Of a stretch of DNA of 54,496 nucleotides, positions 16,726 to 24,994 are shown piece after piece (within the stretch, counting starts at the first letter, position 1; each line of letters begins with the position of its first letter). The notes below the pieces were generated by a model. It saw nothing but the letters and a program-made list of their open reading frames with translations, did not search any database and was not told where the DNA came from. The position numbers were made by a program, and so were the translations under genes. Where the stretch lies: the NCBI RefSeq assembly GCF_009362785.1, contig NZ_WHNQ01000039.1, positions 1 through 54,496 of the forward strand, read 5' to 3'. The DNA comes from Paraburkholderia atlantica (GTDB lineage: Bacteria; Pseudomonadota; Gammaproteobacteria; Burkholderiales; Burkholderiaceae).

Positions 16726-17783
16726 TGAAGCATCTGGGCCGCGCGGCTGCGCTCGCGGGTTTGCTGATCTCTTTGTGGCTGGTCTGGCGCGAAGATCCGC
16801 GCGCGGTGCTCAGCGCGTTGCGCGCGGCCGGTGCGGGCCTCGTGCTGGCCGCGTTGGCGCACTTGCTGCCAATGATTGCCAACGCCTGCGACTGGCGCTC
16901 GCTGATTCGCGGCGCGAACCGCCCCAGCTTCGGCAAAATGATGCATCTGGTATGGGTGCGCGAATCGGTCAACTCGATGCTGCCGGTTGCGCGAATCGGC
17001 GGCGAACTCGTGGCGTTCCGCATGTTCAAGCGCTGGGGCGTCCGGCCATCGACAGCGGTAGCCAGCACCATCGTCGACATGCAACTGACCTTGATCAGTC
17101 AGCTGATGTTCACGATGGTCGGGATCGGCTTTCTGTTCGCCAATGCGCAATCGGGTGCGCTGCGGCTCGCCGGGCAGCTCGCGTGGGGCGTGGTCGCGTT
17201 GACGCCGCTGCTATTGCTGTTCGGGCTCGTGCAGCATGCGAATCCGTTCGAGCGCCTCACGCGCGTGGCGAACCGTATGACGAGCGGCAAGCTGACCGCA
17301 CTGGTCGGCCAGTCCGCGCAGATCGATCAATCTATCAAGGTGATCTGGCGACGCCGCGCGGTCGTGCTGCGTTATCTGTTCTTCTGGCAGCCGCTGCAAT
17401 GCGTGCTGACTTCGCTCGAAATCTGGTTGGCGCTGTATTTTCTCGGCGCGCGGGTGACGCTCGTCGAGGCGATCGTGATCGAATCGCTGATCCAGGCGGT
17501 CAGCAGCGCCGCGTTCTTCGTGCCGGGCGGTCTCGGCGTGCAGGAGGGCGCTTTCGTGCTGATCGGCGGCGCACTCGGGCTCGATCCCGCGACCTGTCTC
17601 GCGCTCGCGGCCGCGCGGCGCATTCGCGATCTGCTGATGTTCGTGCCGGGCCTGATCGCGTGGCAGCTGTTCGAGGCGTCTGGCAGCGCGCGGCGGCAGG
17701 CCGCGCCGCACGGCGTGGGCGCCGGGCTGGCCAAGCAGCGGTCGGGCGTCGCTGACGCGAACCGCGGCGGCGATCGGCGCTGA
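16722..17783 (+). CDS. hpnL: Hopanoid-associated membrane protein HpnL (LPG-synthase-TM family)
   Basis: A 353-residue polytopic inner-membrane protein of the lysylphosphatidylglycerol synthase transmembrane/UPF0104 family, with about eight hydrophobic segments. It has the family-typical VNSMLPVARIGGELVAFRM near residue 85 and FVPGGLGVQEGAFVLIGG near residue 265. HpnL is found in hopanoid clusters and has been suggested to move hopanoids or their modified forms across the membrane; the mechanism is not settled. ATG 16722 has GAGGTG 6 nt upstream; the frame extends to a GTG at 16707. It is last in the hpnJ operon. Confidence 0.85.
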   Translation: MMKHLGRAAALAGLLISLWLVWREDPRAVLSALRAAGAGLVLAALAHLLPMIANACDWRSLIRGANRPSFGKMMHLVWVRESVNSMLPVARIGGELVAFRMFKRWGVRPSTAVASTIVDMQLTLISQLMFTMVGIGFLFANAQSGALRLAGQLAWGVVALTPLLLLFGLVQHANPFERLTRVANRMTSGKLTALVGQSAQIDQSIKVIWRRRAVVLRYLFFWQPLQCVLTSLEIWLALYFLGARVTLVEAIVIESLIQAVSSAAFFVPGGLGVQEGAFVLIGGALGLDPATCLALAAARRIRDLLMFVPGLIAWQLFEASGSARRQAAPHGVGAGLAKQRSGVADANRGGDRR

Positions 17784-17839
17784 ACGATCGGCGCGCGGTT
17801 TCCCTGTTCCCGCTCGCGTCTCGAGACGCACGCACGCCG

Positions 17840-19246
17840 TCAGCGCGGCGCGCGATAGGCGGCCGGAAACGACACCCGCACCGCAAGCCCCTGGCCCCCG
17901 ATTCCGGCGCCTAGCTGCAGACTCGCGCCGAAATGCTCGGCGATCCGCGCAACGATCGACAAACCGAGCCCGCTGCCGGTCGCCTGATTGCCGGTCGCGC
18001 GGAAAAAGCGGTTCGTGAGCCGCGCGAGGTCGTCCGGCTCGACGCCGGGGCCGTCGTCGCGCACGCTCAGCTGCACGTGCTCGTCGGCATGGCGCACCGC
18101 CACTTCGATATTGCCGCCCGTACGTCCATATTTGATCGCGTTGTCGAGCAGATTGTCGAGCAGGATGCCGATCAGCACCGGCTCCGCATCGATCTCGGCG
18201 AGCATGTCGCCGATCAGCATCACGTTGATGTGCTTCTGCTGCGCATTACGCCGGTTCGCGAGCAGCGTATCTTTGGCGATCGCCGCGGGCTTCAGCGGCT
18301 CGGTGGGCAGTTTCTCCTGCACATCGAGCCGCGCGAGCAGCAGCAACTGCTCGGCGAGCCGCGCGCTGCGATCGACGCCTTGCACGACGCGCTCCATCGC
18401 GAGCCGCTGCAGCCCGATGTCGGGCTCCGCGAGCGCGACCTGCGCCTGCACCTTGATCGCGGCGAGCGGTGTCTTCAGTTCGTGCGCGGCATCGGCGGTG
18501 AAGGCGCGCTCGAGTTCGAGCGCATGCTGCAGACGCGCCAGCATCTGGTTGATCGCATCGACAAGCGGGCGCACCTCGAGCGGCGTGCGGCCGATGCCGA
18601 CCGGCTCCATGCGGTTGATGTCGCGCGAACTGAGCGCGGCCGATAGCACCTTCAGCGGCGCGAGGCTCCAGCCAATGCTGAACCACACCAGCACCGCGAG
18701 CACCGGCAGCGCGATCAGCGTGGGCCGCGCGATGCGGCTCGCGATTTCGCTCACCAGGTCGCTGCGGGTATTGGCCGGCTCGAACACACGTACGCTGTGA
18801 CCGAGCGCGGTCTCGCGCAACGTGAACGAGTGATAGAGCTCGCCGACCAGCGTCACGTCTTGCGCGCCGCTCGCGGGCGGCAATGGCAAATCCCATGCGC
18901 CGAGCACGTGCAGTTGCGGGCTGCCTGCCAGCACGACGCCGTCGGCCGTGCGCACCTGGAAAAGCGCATCGCGCGGCAGCGTGTCGTCGTCATCGAAGTT
19001 GTTCGCGCCGGCTTCGCCGCTTTTCTCTTCTTCGCGCACGTCGATGCGCGCATTCGCGAGCGTCATCAGATTGGTCGCATCGAGCAGCGCGAGCATCTGC
19101 GCGAGTTCGGCGAGGCGCGCTTCCTCCCATAGGCCGACTTCGCGCGTCGCCTGCCGGTAGCTCGACACGAGCGCGCCGCCCCAGACGAGCGCGATGCTCG
19201 CGAGCACGAGCAGCACGAGGCGCCGCCGGATCGACGAACCGATCAT
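17840..19246 (-). CDS. Sensor histidine kinase, QseC/PmrB-like (system 1)
   Basis: A 468-residue membrane kinase. An N-terminal helix (RRLVLLVLASIALVWGGAL) and a periplasmic domain of about 150 residues (with acidic EEEKSGEAGANNFDDDD) precede a second helix (LIALPVLAVLVWFSIGWSL) and HAMP. The phospho-acceptor box is AFTADAAHELKTPLAAIK, followed by the N box LLDNLLDNAIKYG and G boxes DDGPGV and GSGLGLSI. It overlaps the upstream regulator by 4 nt, so the pair is one operon. The acidic periplasmic stretch could sense cations or cationic peptides, as PmrB does; this is inference. Confidence 0.88.
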   Translation of the reverse strand: MIGSSIRRRLVLLVLASIALVWGGALVSSYRQATREVGLWEEARLAELAQMLALLDATNLMTLANARIDVREEEKSGEAGANNFDDDDTLPRDALFQVRTADGVVLAGSPQLHVLGAWDLPLPPASGAQDVTLVGELYHSFTLRETALGHSVRVFEPANTRSDLVSEIASRIARPTLIALPVLAVLVWFSIGWSLAPLKVLSAALSSRDINRMEPVGIGRTPLEVRPLVDAINQMLARLQHALELERAFTADAAHELKTPLAAIKVQAQVALAEPDIGLQRLAMERVVQGVDRSARLAEQLLLLARLDVQEKLPTEPLKPAAIAKDTLLANRRNAQQKHINVMLIGDMLAEIDAEPVLIGILLDNLLDNAIKYGRTGGNIEVAVRHADEHVQLSVRDDGPGVEPDDLARLTNRFFRATGNQATGSGLGLSIVARIAEHFGASLQLGAGIGGQGLAVRVSFPAAYRAPR

Positions 19247-19902
19247 TCTTTCTCCATCACATAGCCGATATTGCGCACGGTCTTGATCAGGTTTGCGCCG
19301 AGCTTCTTGCGCAGGTTCGACACATGCACCTCGATCGCATTGCTTTCGATTTCTTCCTGCCAGCCGTACAGGCTTTCCTCGAGCCGCGAGCGCGACTGCG
19401 GAATGCCGAGATTGGTCAGCAGTTGCAGCAGAATCGCCCATTCGCGCGATGTCAGCGGCACGCGTGCCTCGTCGATCTGCACCGTTTGCGCGGCCGGATT
19501 CACTGTCAGATTCTGGTAACGAATCAGATCGATACTGCGACCTTGTGCGCGGCGCAACAGCGCGCGGCACCGCGCCACCAGCTCGGTGAGATCGAACGGC
19601 TTGCCGAGATAGTCGTCGGCGCCCGCTTCGAGACCGCCGACCCGATCGACGACCGTGCCTTTCGCGGTCAACACCAGCACCGGCACGTCATTGCCGGCGT
19701 CGCGCATGCGTTTGAGCAGCTCGGTGCCGCTCACGCGCGGCAGGCCGAGGTCGAGTACCACCAATGCATATTGAGTCGTGTCGAGCGCGAGGCTGGCCTT
19801 GTGGCCGTCGCGTGCCCAGTCGACCGTGAAGCCGGCCTGACGAAGGCCCGCTTCGACACCGCAGCCGATGAGCTCGTCGTCTTCTACGAGGAGTAAGCGC
19901 AT
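19243..19902 (-). CDS. OmpR-family response regulator, QseB/PmrA-like (system 1)
   Basis: A 219-residue regulator. The receiver domain has acidic pocket EDD (7-9), phospho-acceptor Asp51 in VVLDLGLPR, Thr in VLTAKG and Lys in GKPFDL. The C-terminal winged helix ends with SNAIEVHVSNLRKKLG and IGYVMEKE, typical of the PmrA/QseB/TctD subgroup. Its gene runs away from the divergent unit 20286-22751. A hexamer-repeat box in the shared 383-nt region is oriented toward that unit. It is a candidate for the protein that binds the four boxes in this window. Confidence 0.88.
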   Translation of the reverse strand: MRLLLVEDDELIGCGVEAGLRQAGFTVDWARDGHKASLALDTTQYALVVLDLGLPRVSGTELLKRMRDAGNDVPVLVLTAKGTVVDRVGGLEAGADDYLGKPFDLTELVARCRALLRRAQGRSIDLIRYQNLTVNPAAQTVQIDEARVPLTSREWAILLQLLTNLGIPQSRSRLEESLYGWQEEIESNAIEVHVSNLRKKLGANLIKTVRNIGYVMEKE

Positions 19903-20285
19903 GAGGCAAACATTCCAATGTGGAGATTTATTGCGAAACGTCCTGCATTTTTATGCAAGCGACATTGATGCGTCTATACGAACAATCTGCAGTGTTCCGA
20001 AGTGTAACCACGCCGTTCATTAGCCGCTTTATGCCACGCGGATGCTTAAGGTTTCCTTCAGCTTGAATCGATACCATCGACGCGCTATAAAATGGTCGTC
20101 GCAGATCGTGATGCATGTGCGAGACCAGGTTGTCGTCAGCCCATCGCAACCTGATCGTAAGGACTTCGATGGAGCGACGCGCGAGGCATTCTTTATGCTG
20201 GCCAATAGCGTCAATGGACGGTATCGACGAGTCCCGCCCATGGCCAGCATCCGCTCAGGCTGCAAGGCCGCGCACGAGGCACGTT
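19903..20285. other. 383-base divergent promoter region
   Basis: The region lies between the regulator of system 1 (minus) and the 116-aa gene (plus). It holds box 2 (20045-20061), possible -10 elements GATACC (20070-20075) or TATAAA (20086-20091), and a TGCAT-TTTT-ATGCA palindrome (19944-19957) near the regulator start. No gene was recognised. Base composition is more AT-rich than the flanks. Confidence 0.55.
20045..20061 (+). promoter_or_regulatory. PmrA/QseB-type box 2 (upstream of hpnI2-hpnK unit)
   Basis: CTTAAG-GTTTC-CTTCAG shares its spacer GTTTC and second hexamer with box 1. It precedes the plus-strand unit 20286-22751 by 224 nt. The -10 partner is less clear than at the other sites: GATACC follows after 8 bp and TATAAA after 24 bp. 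Confidence 0.65.
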
Positions 20286-20636
20286 ATGAAGCGAGTCACC
20301 ATCGACATGCTACGAGCCCATTTGCTAGTCGCGTCTCTAACCGCCGCAGGCACCGAAGCGCTGCTGTGCATCGCGCTGCCTGTAGTGCCGGTCTCTGACG
20401 CTTTTTTCGCTTCGGCATCTTTCAGGTTGTTCGCGCTCGGGCTGATCATCGGCGGCGTGGTGATCGCGCGCGAATTTTCCGAGGTCGCCTTCGAGCTCGC
20501 GGTGCGGCGCGACTACGCGATTCGCGCTGCGCGCGGCGCACGGCCCGCCGTGATCTCAGCGAACTGTCCGCGCCGGTGGCTCGTCGTGCTTCATCTCCGG
20601 CTAACGGGGCAACCGTTCGTGCTGGCCGAGCACTGA
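20286..20636 (+). CDS. Hypothetical 116-residue membrane protein preceding hpnI2
   Basis: I do not recognise the family. The ATG at 20286 gives MKRVTIDMLRAHLLVA, then two hydrophobic stretches (around TEALLCIALPVVPV and FRLFALGLIIGGVVIA). A basic C-terminal half follows (AVRRDYAIRAARGARP ... LRLTGQPFVLAEH). It ends 19 nt before hpnI2 and starts after box 2, so it is probably the first gene of a three-gene unit with hpnI2 and hpnK. The open frame extends upstream to 20115, but that part covers the box-proximal leader and looks non-coding. Confidence 0.55.
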   Translation: MKRVTIDMLRAHLLVASLTAAGTEALLCIALPVVPVSDAFFASASFRLFALGLIIGGVVIAREFSEVAFELAVRRDYAIRAARGARPAVISANCPRRWLVVLHLRLTGQPFVLAEH

Positions 20637-20655
20637 CGGATACGGACGACACACG

Positions 20656-21921
20656 ATGGCGGCCCACGCGTTGATTGCATGTCAATGGCTTCTGTTAGCC
20701 GGCTGCGTTAGCGCTTCGATCTACACGGTAGCCGCCGCGCTCGCCATGCCGTTTTTCACCGCGCGGCATAAGTCGAACCATCATGGCGGCAGGGCAGTCA
20801 ATCGCGCGCTCAGCGGTTCGCTAATGGGTTCGCCCGATGGCCCAGGCGGGCCGTTCGCCCAGGTCGGCGTCAGCGTGCTGAAGCCGCTGTGCGGCGCCGA
20901 GCCGCGTCTGTACGAAAATCTGCGGACCTTCTGCGAGCAGCGGCATCAGCATTTTCAGCTGGTGCTGGGCGTGTCGTCGCCGCACGATCCGGCCATCGCG
21001 GTGGTGCGCCGTTTGCAGGCCGCCTATCCGAAGTGCGACATCGAGCTCGCCATCGACACACGCGTACACGGCAGCAATCTGAAAGTCAGCAACCTGATCA
21101 ACATGGCGGCACGCGCGCGCCACGACGTGATCGTGATCGCCGACAGCGACATCGCGGTCGACTCCGACTATCTCGACAGCGTCGCCGCGCCGCTCGCGGA
21201 CCCGAGCGTCGGCGTGGTCACGTGTCTGTACGTCGCGCGCGGCGTCGGCGGCTTCTGGCCGCGCGTCGGTGCGCTGTTCATCAACGAGTGGTTCGCGCCG
21301 TCGGTGCGGGTTGCTCATGCGATGGGCTCGCGCCGCTTCGGTTTCGGCGCGACCCTCGCGTTGCGGCGCGCGACGCTGGAGCGCATCGGCGGCTTCGAAG
21401 CCCTGAAAAACTGCCTCGCCGACGACTACTGGCTCGCCGAGCACGTGCGCGAGCTCGGTCTGCAAACGGTGCTGTCGCGCGTGATGGTCGCCACCGACGT
21501 GATCGAGCCGACCTTCGCGGCGCTGTGGCAGCGCGAAACGCGCTGGCTGCGCACGATCCGCTCGGTCAATCCCCCGGGTTTCGTGTCGCTGCTGATCACC
21601 TTCCCCACACCGTGGCTGTTGACCAGCGCAGGGCTGACCGTGTCGCTCGCGACGTGTGCTCACGCACCGTTCGCGGCGGTGATCGCGAGCGCGTCGGCGA
21701 CCGCGGTCTGCGTGGGCGCGCGCCTGCTGCTGCATCTGCGCGCGTCGCGCCGCGCGCGCACGTTCTGGCGCGATCTGCCGCTCGTGCCGTTGCGCGATAC
21801 GCTGCTCGCGCTCCAGTGGCTCGTCAGTGCGTTCGGTTCGCACGTCGTGTGGCGTGGCGAGCGCATGCAGCTCGGCACGCCGTCCGCCGAGCGCAGCGGC
21901 CGGCTGGACAGCCTCACGTGA
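20656..21921 (+). CDS. HpnI-like glycosyltransferase (copy 2)
   Basis: A 421-residue membrane glycosyltransferase homologous to the hpnI product at 15383. It has an N-terminal helix, VSVLKPLCGAEPRLYENL, the metal-site IADSDIAVDSDYLDS, the acceptor motif LADDYWLAEHV, RWLRTIRSVNP and C-terminal hydrophobic segments. Compared with copy 1 it has a longer N-terminal insert (HKSNHHGGRAVNRALSG). It overlaps hpnK by 4 nt, so this copy is the one physically coupled to the deacetylase. Either copy could be the main bacteriohopanetetrol N-acetylglucosaminyltransferase. A different lipid acceptor for one of them is also possible. Confidence 0.85.
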   Translation: MAAHALIACQWLLLAGCVSASIYTVAAALAMPFFTARHKSNHHGGRAVNRALSGSLMGSPDGPGGPFAQVGVSVLKPLCGAEPRLYENLRTFCEQRHQHFQLVLGVSSPHDPAIAVVRRLQAAYPKCDIELAIDTRVHGSNLKVSNLINMAARARHDVIVIADSDIAVDSDYLDSVAAPLADPSVGVVTCLYVARGVGGFWPRVGALFINEWFAPSVRVAHAMGSRRFGFGATLALRRATLERIGGFEALKNCLADDYWLAEHVRELGLQTVLSRVMVATDVIEPTFAALWQRETRWLRTIRSVNPPGFVSLLITFPTPWLLTSAGLTVSLATCAHAPFAAVIASASATAVCVGARLLLHLRASRRARTFWRDLPLVPLRDTLLALQWLVSAFGSHVVWRGERMQLGTPSAERSGRLDSLT

Positions 21922-22751
21922 TAGCGCGCGGCAAGCCGGCCCAGCCGCGCGGACTGATCATCACCGCCGACGATTTCGGCCTGCATCAACGCGTCAATTT
22001 CGCGGTCGAGCGCGCGCATCGCAACGGCGTGCTGCGCGCCGCGAGTCTGATGGTCGCCGCACCAGCCGCCAAAGACGCGGTCGCCCGCGCGCATACGCTG
22101 CCGGAACTACGCGTGGGCCTGCATCTGGTGCTGGCCGACGGCGCCGCGCTGGCGCCGCGCGAGCAGGTCGCCGCGCTGCTCGACGAGAACGGCCGCTTCG
22201 GCAGCAACATGGTGCGCGACGGCGTGCGCTTCTTCTTTCTGCCACACGTGCGCCGGCAACTCGCATTCGAAATCCGCGCGCAATTCGAAGCGTTCGCCGC
22301 GACCGGCCTCACGCTCGACCACGTGAACACGCACAAGCATTTTCATCTGCATCCGACGGTGCTGAGCCTGATCCTCGACATCGGCCGCGACTACGGCATG
22401 AAGGCGATGCGTCTGCCGTTCGAAGCGAACGCGCCGCTGCGGCTGCGGCCGTGGATTGCGCACGTGAAGACGCAACTCGAGCGCGCGGGGATCGCGCACA
22501 ACGACTACGTGGTCGGCATCGCCGCGAGCGGACGCATGGACGAAGCGGCCTGGCTCGCCGCGCTCGCGAATCTGCCGCACGGCGTCGGCGAGATCTACTG
22601 TCATCCGGCGCTGGCCGGTGACGCGCTGAGCGAGGGCATGCACGACTACCGGCATGCCGACGAGTTGCAGGCGCTGTTGTCACCCAGGGTGGCCGCCGCG
22701 ATCCGCTCGCTCGGCGCGCGAGTCGGCGGGTTCGCGGATGTGCTTGCCTAG
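21918..22751 (+). CDS. hpnK: Hopanoid biosynthesis deacetylase HpnK (YdjC/ChbG family)
   Basis: A 277-residue deacetylase. The family motif GLIITADDFGLH (metal Asp pair) is near residue 13, NTHKHFHLHPTV supplies the His ligands near residue 135, and IYCHPA lies near residue 225. HpnK removes the acetyl group from hopanoid-linked N-acetylglucosamine, yielding bacteriohopanetetrol glucosamine. The free amine adds positive charge to the lipid. The GTG start at 21918 overlaps the hpnI2 stop as GTGA. The open frame continues upstream but only as an out-of-frame shadow of hpnI2. Confidence 0.9.
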   Translation: MIARGKPAQPRGLIITADDFGLHQRVNFAVERAHRNGVLRAASLMVAAPAAKDAVARAHTLPELRVGLHLVLADGAALAPREQVAALLDENGRFGSNMVRDGVRFFFLPHVRRQLAFEIRAQFEAFAATGLTLDHVNTHKHFHLHPTVLSLILDIGRDYGMKAMRLPFEANAPLRLRPWIAHVKTQLERAGIAHNDYVVGIAASGRMDEAAWLAALANLPHGVGEIYCHPALAGDALSEGMHDYRHADELQALLSPRVAAAIRSLGARVGGFADVLA

Positions 22752-22809
22752 CGCCATGCTTCGCGAAATGCATAAGGCCCGGAAAACCGCTCGATGCGGC
22801 ATCAGAACC

Positions 22810-22826
22810 CGTAAGCGTTCGTTAAG
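22810..22826 (+). promoter_or_regulatory. PmrA/QseB-type box 3 with -10 (upstream of regulator 2)
   Basis: CGTAAG-CGTTC-GTTAAG is followed 11 bp later by GATAAT (22838-22843), a good -10. The box therefore covers the -35 position of a promoter that drives the response regulator gene starting at 22880, with a leader of about 30 nt. This predicts positive autoregulation of system 2. Confidence 0.65.
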
Positions 22827-22879
22827 CTGGCGCGGCCGATAATACGGAGGCCAAAACTGCACGAACGAGGGGAGAGGCC

Positions 22880-23542
22880 ATGCGCCTGCTATTGGTCGAA
22901 GACGACGACATGATCGCGGAATCGGTGCTGGGCGCGATGCGCCGCGCCGGCTACGCGATCGACTGGGCCGAGGACGGCCGCGCGGCGGAACTGTCGCTCG
23001 ACAACGGCGTATACGACCTCGTGCTGCTCGACCTCGGCCTGCCGAAAAAAGACGGCATCGACGTGCTGAACGCGTATCGCCGCAACGGCGGCGCGGCGCC
23101 GGTAATCATCCTGACCGCGCGCGACGCGATCGACGAACGCATCCGCGGTCTCGACGCCGGCGCCGACGACTACCTGATCAAGCCGTTCGATCTCGACGAA
23201 CTGGCCGCCCGCATTCGCGCGCTGCTGCGCCGGCGCACCGGCCAGAAGCAGCCGGTCTACAGCCACGGCGAACTGACGCTCGACCCCGCCGCGCATGAAG
23301 TCACCAAGGACGGCGTGCCGCTGCCGCTGGTGCCGCGCGAATTCGCGTTGCTGCAGGCGCTGATCGAGGAGCCGACCCGCGTGTTCACGAAGGCCGAGCT
23401 CGAAGAAAAGCTGTACGGCTGGGGCGAGGAAGTCGGCAGCAACACGATCGAAGTGCATGTGCACAGTCTGCGGCGCAAGATCGGCGCGGACCAGGTCGTG
23501 ACCGTGCGCGGGGTCGGCTACCGCCTGAAGAGGTGCGGATGA
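22880..23542 (+). CDS. OmpR-family response regulator, QseB/PmrA-like (system 2)
   Basis: A 220-residue regulator closely resembling that of system 1 (both begin MRLLLVEDD and have acceptor Asp51). Receiver features are EDD, LLDLGLPKKDG, LTARD and KPFDLDELAARIRALLRR. The winged helix ends SNTIEVHVHSLRRKIGADQ and VGYRLKR. GGGGAG lies just before the ATG. The gene overlaps the kinase gene by 4 nt (ATGA) and is preceded by box 3. This is the best candidate for direct binding to the boxes because it appears autoregulated. Confidence 0.9.
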   Translation: MRLLLVEDDDMIAESVLGAMRRAGYAIDWAEDGRAAELSLDNGVYDLVLLDLGLPKKDGIDVLNAYRRNGGAAPVIILTARDAIDERIRGLDAGADDYLIKPFDLDELAARIRALLRRRTGQKQPVYSHGELTLDPAAHEVTKDGVPLPLVPREFALLQALIEEPTRVFTKAELEEKLYGWGEEVGSNTIEVHVHSLRRKIGADQVVTVRGVGYRLKRCG

Positions 23543-24903
23543 CGTCGATTCGCCGCTGGCTGCTCGGCTGGCTGATCTTCGGCATGGCGGTGGCGTCGAT
23601 GGTCGCCGCTTTCGCGATCTTCCATACCGCGCGGCGCGAGGCGAGCGAGCTGTTCGACTACGAACTGCGCACCGTCGCGCTGTCGCTGCCGTCGTCGCTC
23701 AGCGGTGCGGGCCTGCTCGAGCGTCGGGACCCCGACCTCGGCGATCTCGCCGACGACCGCATCGTCATCGAGATCTGGGACAAGAGCGGCACGCTCGTCT
23801 ATCACTCCGCGCAGGCGCCGATGTTCGACCGTCTGGCGCCGGGCTTCCACACGGTGCCGCGCGGCGAATACCACTGGCGCATCTTCGGCGTCGCGCAGCC
23901 AGACCGCTACGTGCAGGTCGCGCAGCCGGTCTCGGTGCGCGAGGACCTCGCGTTGCATCTCGCGCTGCACACGCTGTGGCCGCTCGGCGTGCTGCTGCCG
24001 GTGACGATCGCGCTGATGCTGCTGCTGGTCGCGCGCGGGCTCGCGCCGATCGGCGGGCTGTCGCGCGCGCTCTCGACGCGTTCAATCGATTCGCTCGAAC
24101 CGCTGCGGCTCGACGGCAACGTGCCGGTCGAAATCCGTCCGCTCGTCGAAGCGCTGAACGATCTGCTGCAACGGCTGCATACGGCGTCGCAGGCGCAGCG
24201 CACGTTCATCGCCGATGCCGCGCACGAGTTGCGCTCGCCGCTCGCGGCGCTGAAGCTGCAACTGCAGGCGGCGTCGCGCGACGGCTCGCTGAAGGGCGAG
24301 GGGCAGACGCTCGAGCGCGTCGCAAGCCGGGTGAACCGGATCATTCACCTTGTGCAGCAACTGCTGACGCTCGCGCGCGAAGATGCGCAGCCGGTCACGT
24401 CGACGGTGCCGGTCAGCCTGCGCCGCATTGGCGAGCAGGCGGTCAGCGATTGTTCCGTGCTCGCGGAGCTGCGCGATATCGATCTCGGCCTCGAATGCGA
24501 ACAGGCGCGCACGCCGAACGACGCCTATACGGTGCTCGCCGAGCCGCACAGTATCAGCGTGTTGTTAGGCAATCTGATCAATAACGCGATTCGTCATACG
24601 CCGCGGGGCGGCCGTGTCGACGTGGTGCTTCGGCGCACGGGCGAACGGGTTGGCTTCGAGGTCGTCGATAGCGGCTCGGGGATTCCGGAGGCGGAGCTCG
24701 GGCGCGTGTTCGACCGTTTCTATCGCGGCGAGGAGTCGAAGGGCGAGGGCAGCGGGCTCGGACTCGCGATCGTCGCGCGCATCGCCGAGCGGCATCAGCT
24801 CGGGCTGTCGCTGCGCAACAATGTCGGCGCGCCCGGTTTGCGGGTGTCGGTCACAGGGCTGCGCGCGCCCGCTGCCGACGCACCCGTCGCGGCCGCGAAT
24901 TGA
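23539..24903 (+). CDS. Sensor histidine kinase, QseC/PmrB-like (system 2)
   Basis: A 454-residue membrane kinase. A first helix (LLGWLIFGMAVASMVAAFAI) and a compact periplasmic sensor of about 110 residues precede a second helix (LGVLLPVTIALMLLLVARGL) and HAMP. The acceptor box is TFIADAAHELRSPLAALK, the N box is LLGNLINNAIRH, and DSGSGIPE and GSGLGLAIV complete the ATPase domain. ATG 23539 overlaps the regulator stop as ATGA; a GTG at 23533 is an alternative. The sensor region is shorter and less acidic than in system 1, so the two kinases probably sense different signals. Confidence 0.9.
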   Translation: MTSIRRWLLGWLIFGMAVASMVAAFAIFHTARREASELFDYELRTVALSLPSSLSGAGLLERRDPDLGDLADDRIVIEIWDKSGTLVYHSAQAPMFDRLAPGFHTVPRGEYHWRIFGVAQPDRYVQVAQPVSVREDLALHLALHTLWPLGVLLPVTIALMLLLVARGLAPIGGLSRALSTRSIDSLEPLRLDGNVPVEIRPLVEALNDLLQRLHTASQAQRTFIADAAHELRSPLAALKLQLQAASRDGSLKGEGQTLERVASRVNRIIHLVQQLLTLAREDAQPVTSTVPVSLRRIGEQAVSDCSVLAELRDIDLGLECEQARTPNDAYTVLAEPHSISVLLGNLINNAIRHTPRGGRVDVVLRRTGERVGFEVVDSGSGIPEAELGRVFDRFYRGEESKGEGSGLGLAIVARIAERHQLGLSLRNNVGAPGLRVSVTGLRAPAADAPVAAAN

Positions 24904-24950
24904 CGACCGTCACTGCGGCTAGGGGTTGTCACAAGCATATAGGCGCGCGC

Positions 24951-24959
24951 TGCTACAAT
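24951..24959 (+). promoter_or_regulatory. Extended -10 promoter of the ProQ-like gene
   Basis: TGCTACAAT is an extended -10 element (TGn plus TACAAT at 24954-24959). A TTGTCA at 24926-24931 is too far (22 bp) for a standard -35, so the extended -10 probably carries recognition. Transcription would begin near 24966, about 30 nt before the ATG at 24995. Confidence 0.5.
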
Positions 24960-24994
24960 CTCATTTTTACAGATCGACAGATTGGTTGTGCACT

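Noticed and set aside
20889..21917. Upstream extension of the hpnK open frame by 343 codons
   Set aside because: This part is the off-frame shadow of hpnI2. The GTGA overlap at 21918 gives a natural start for hpnK.
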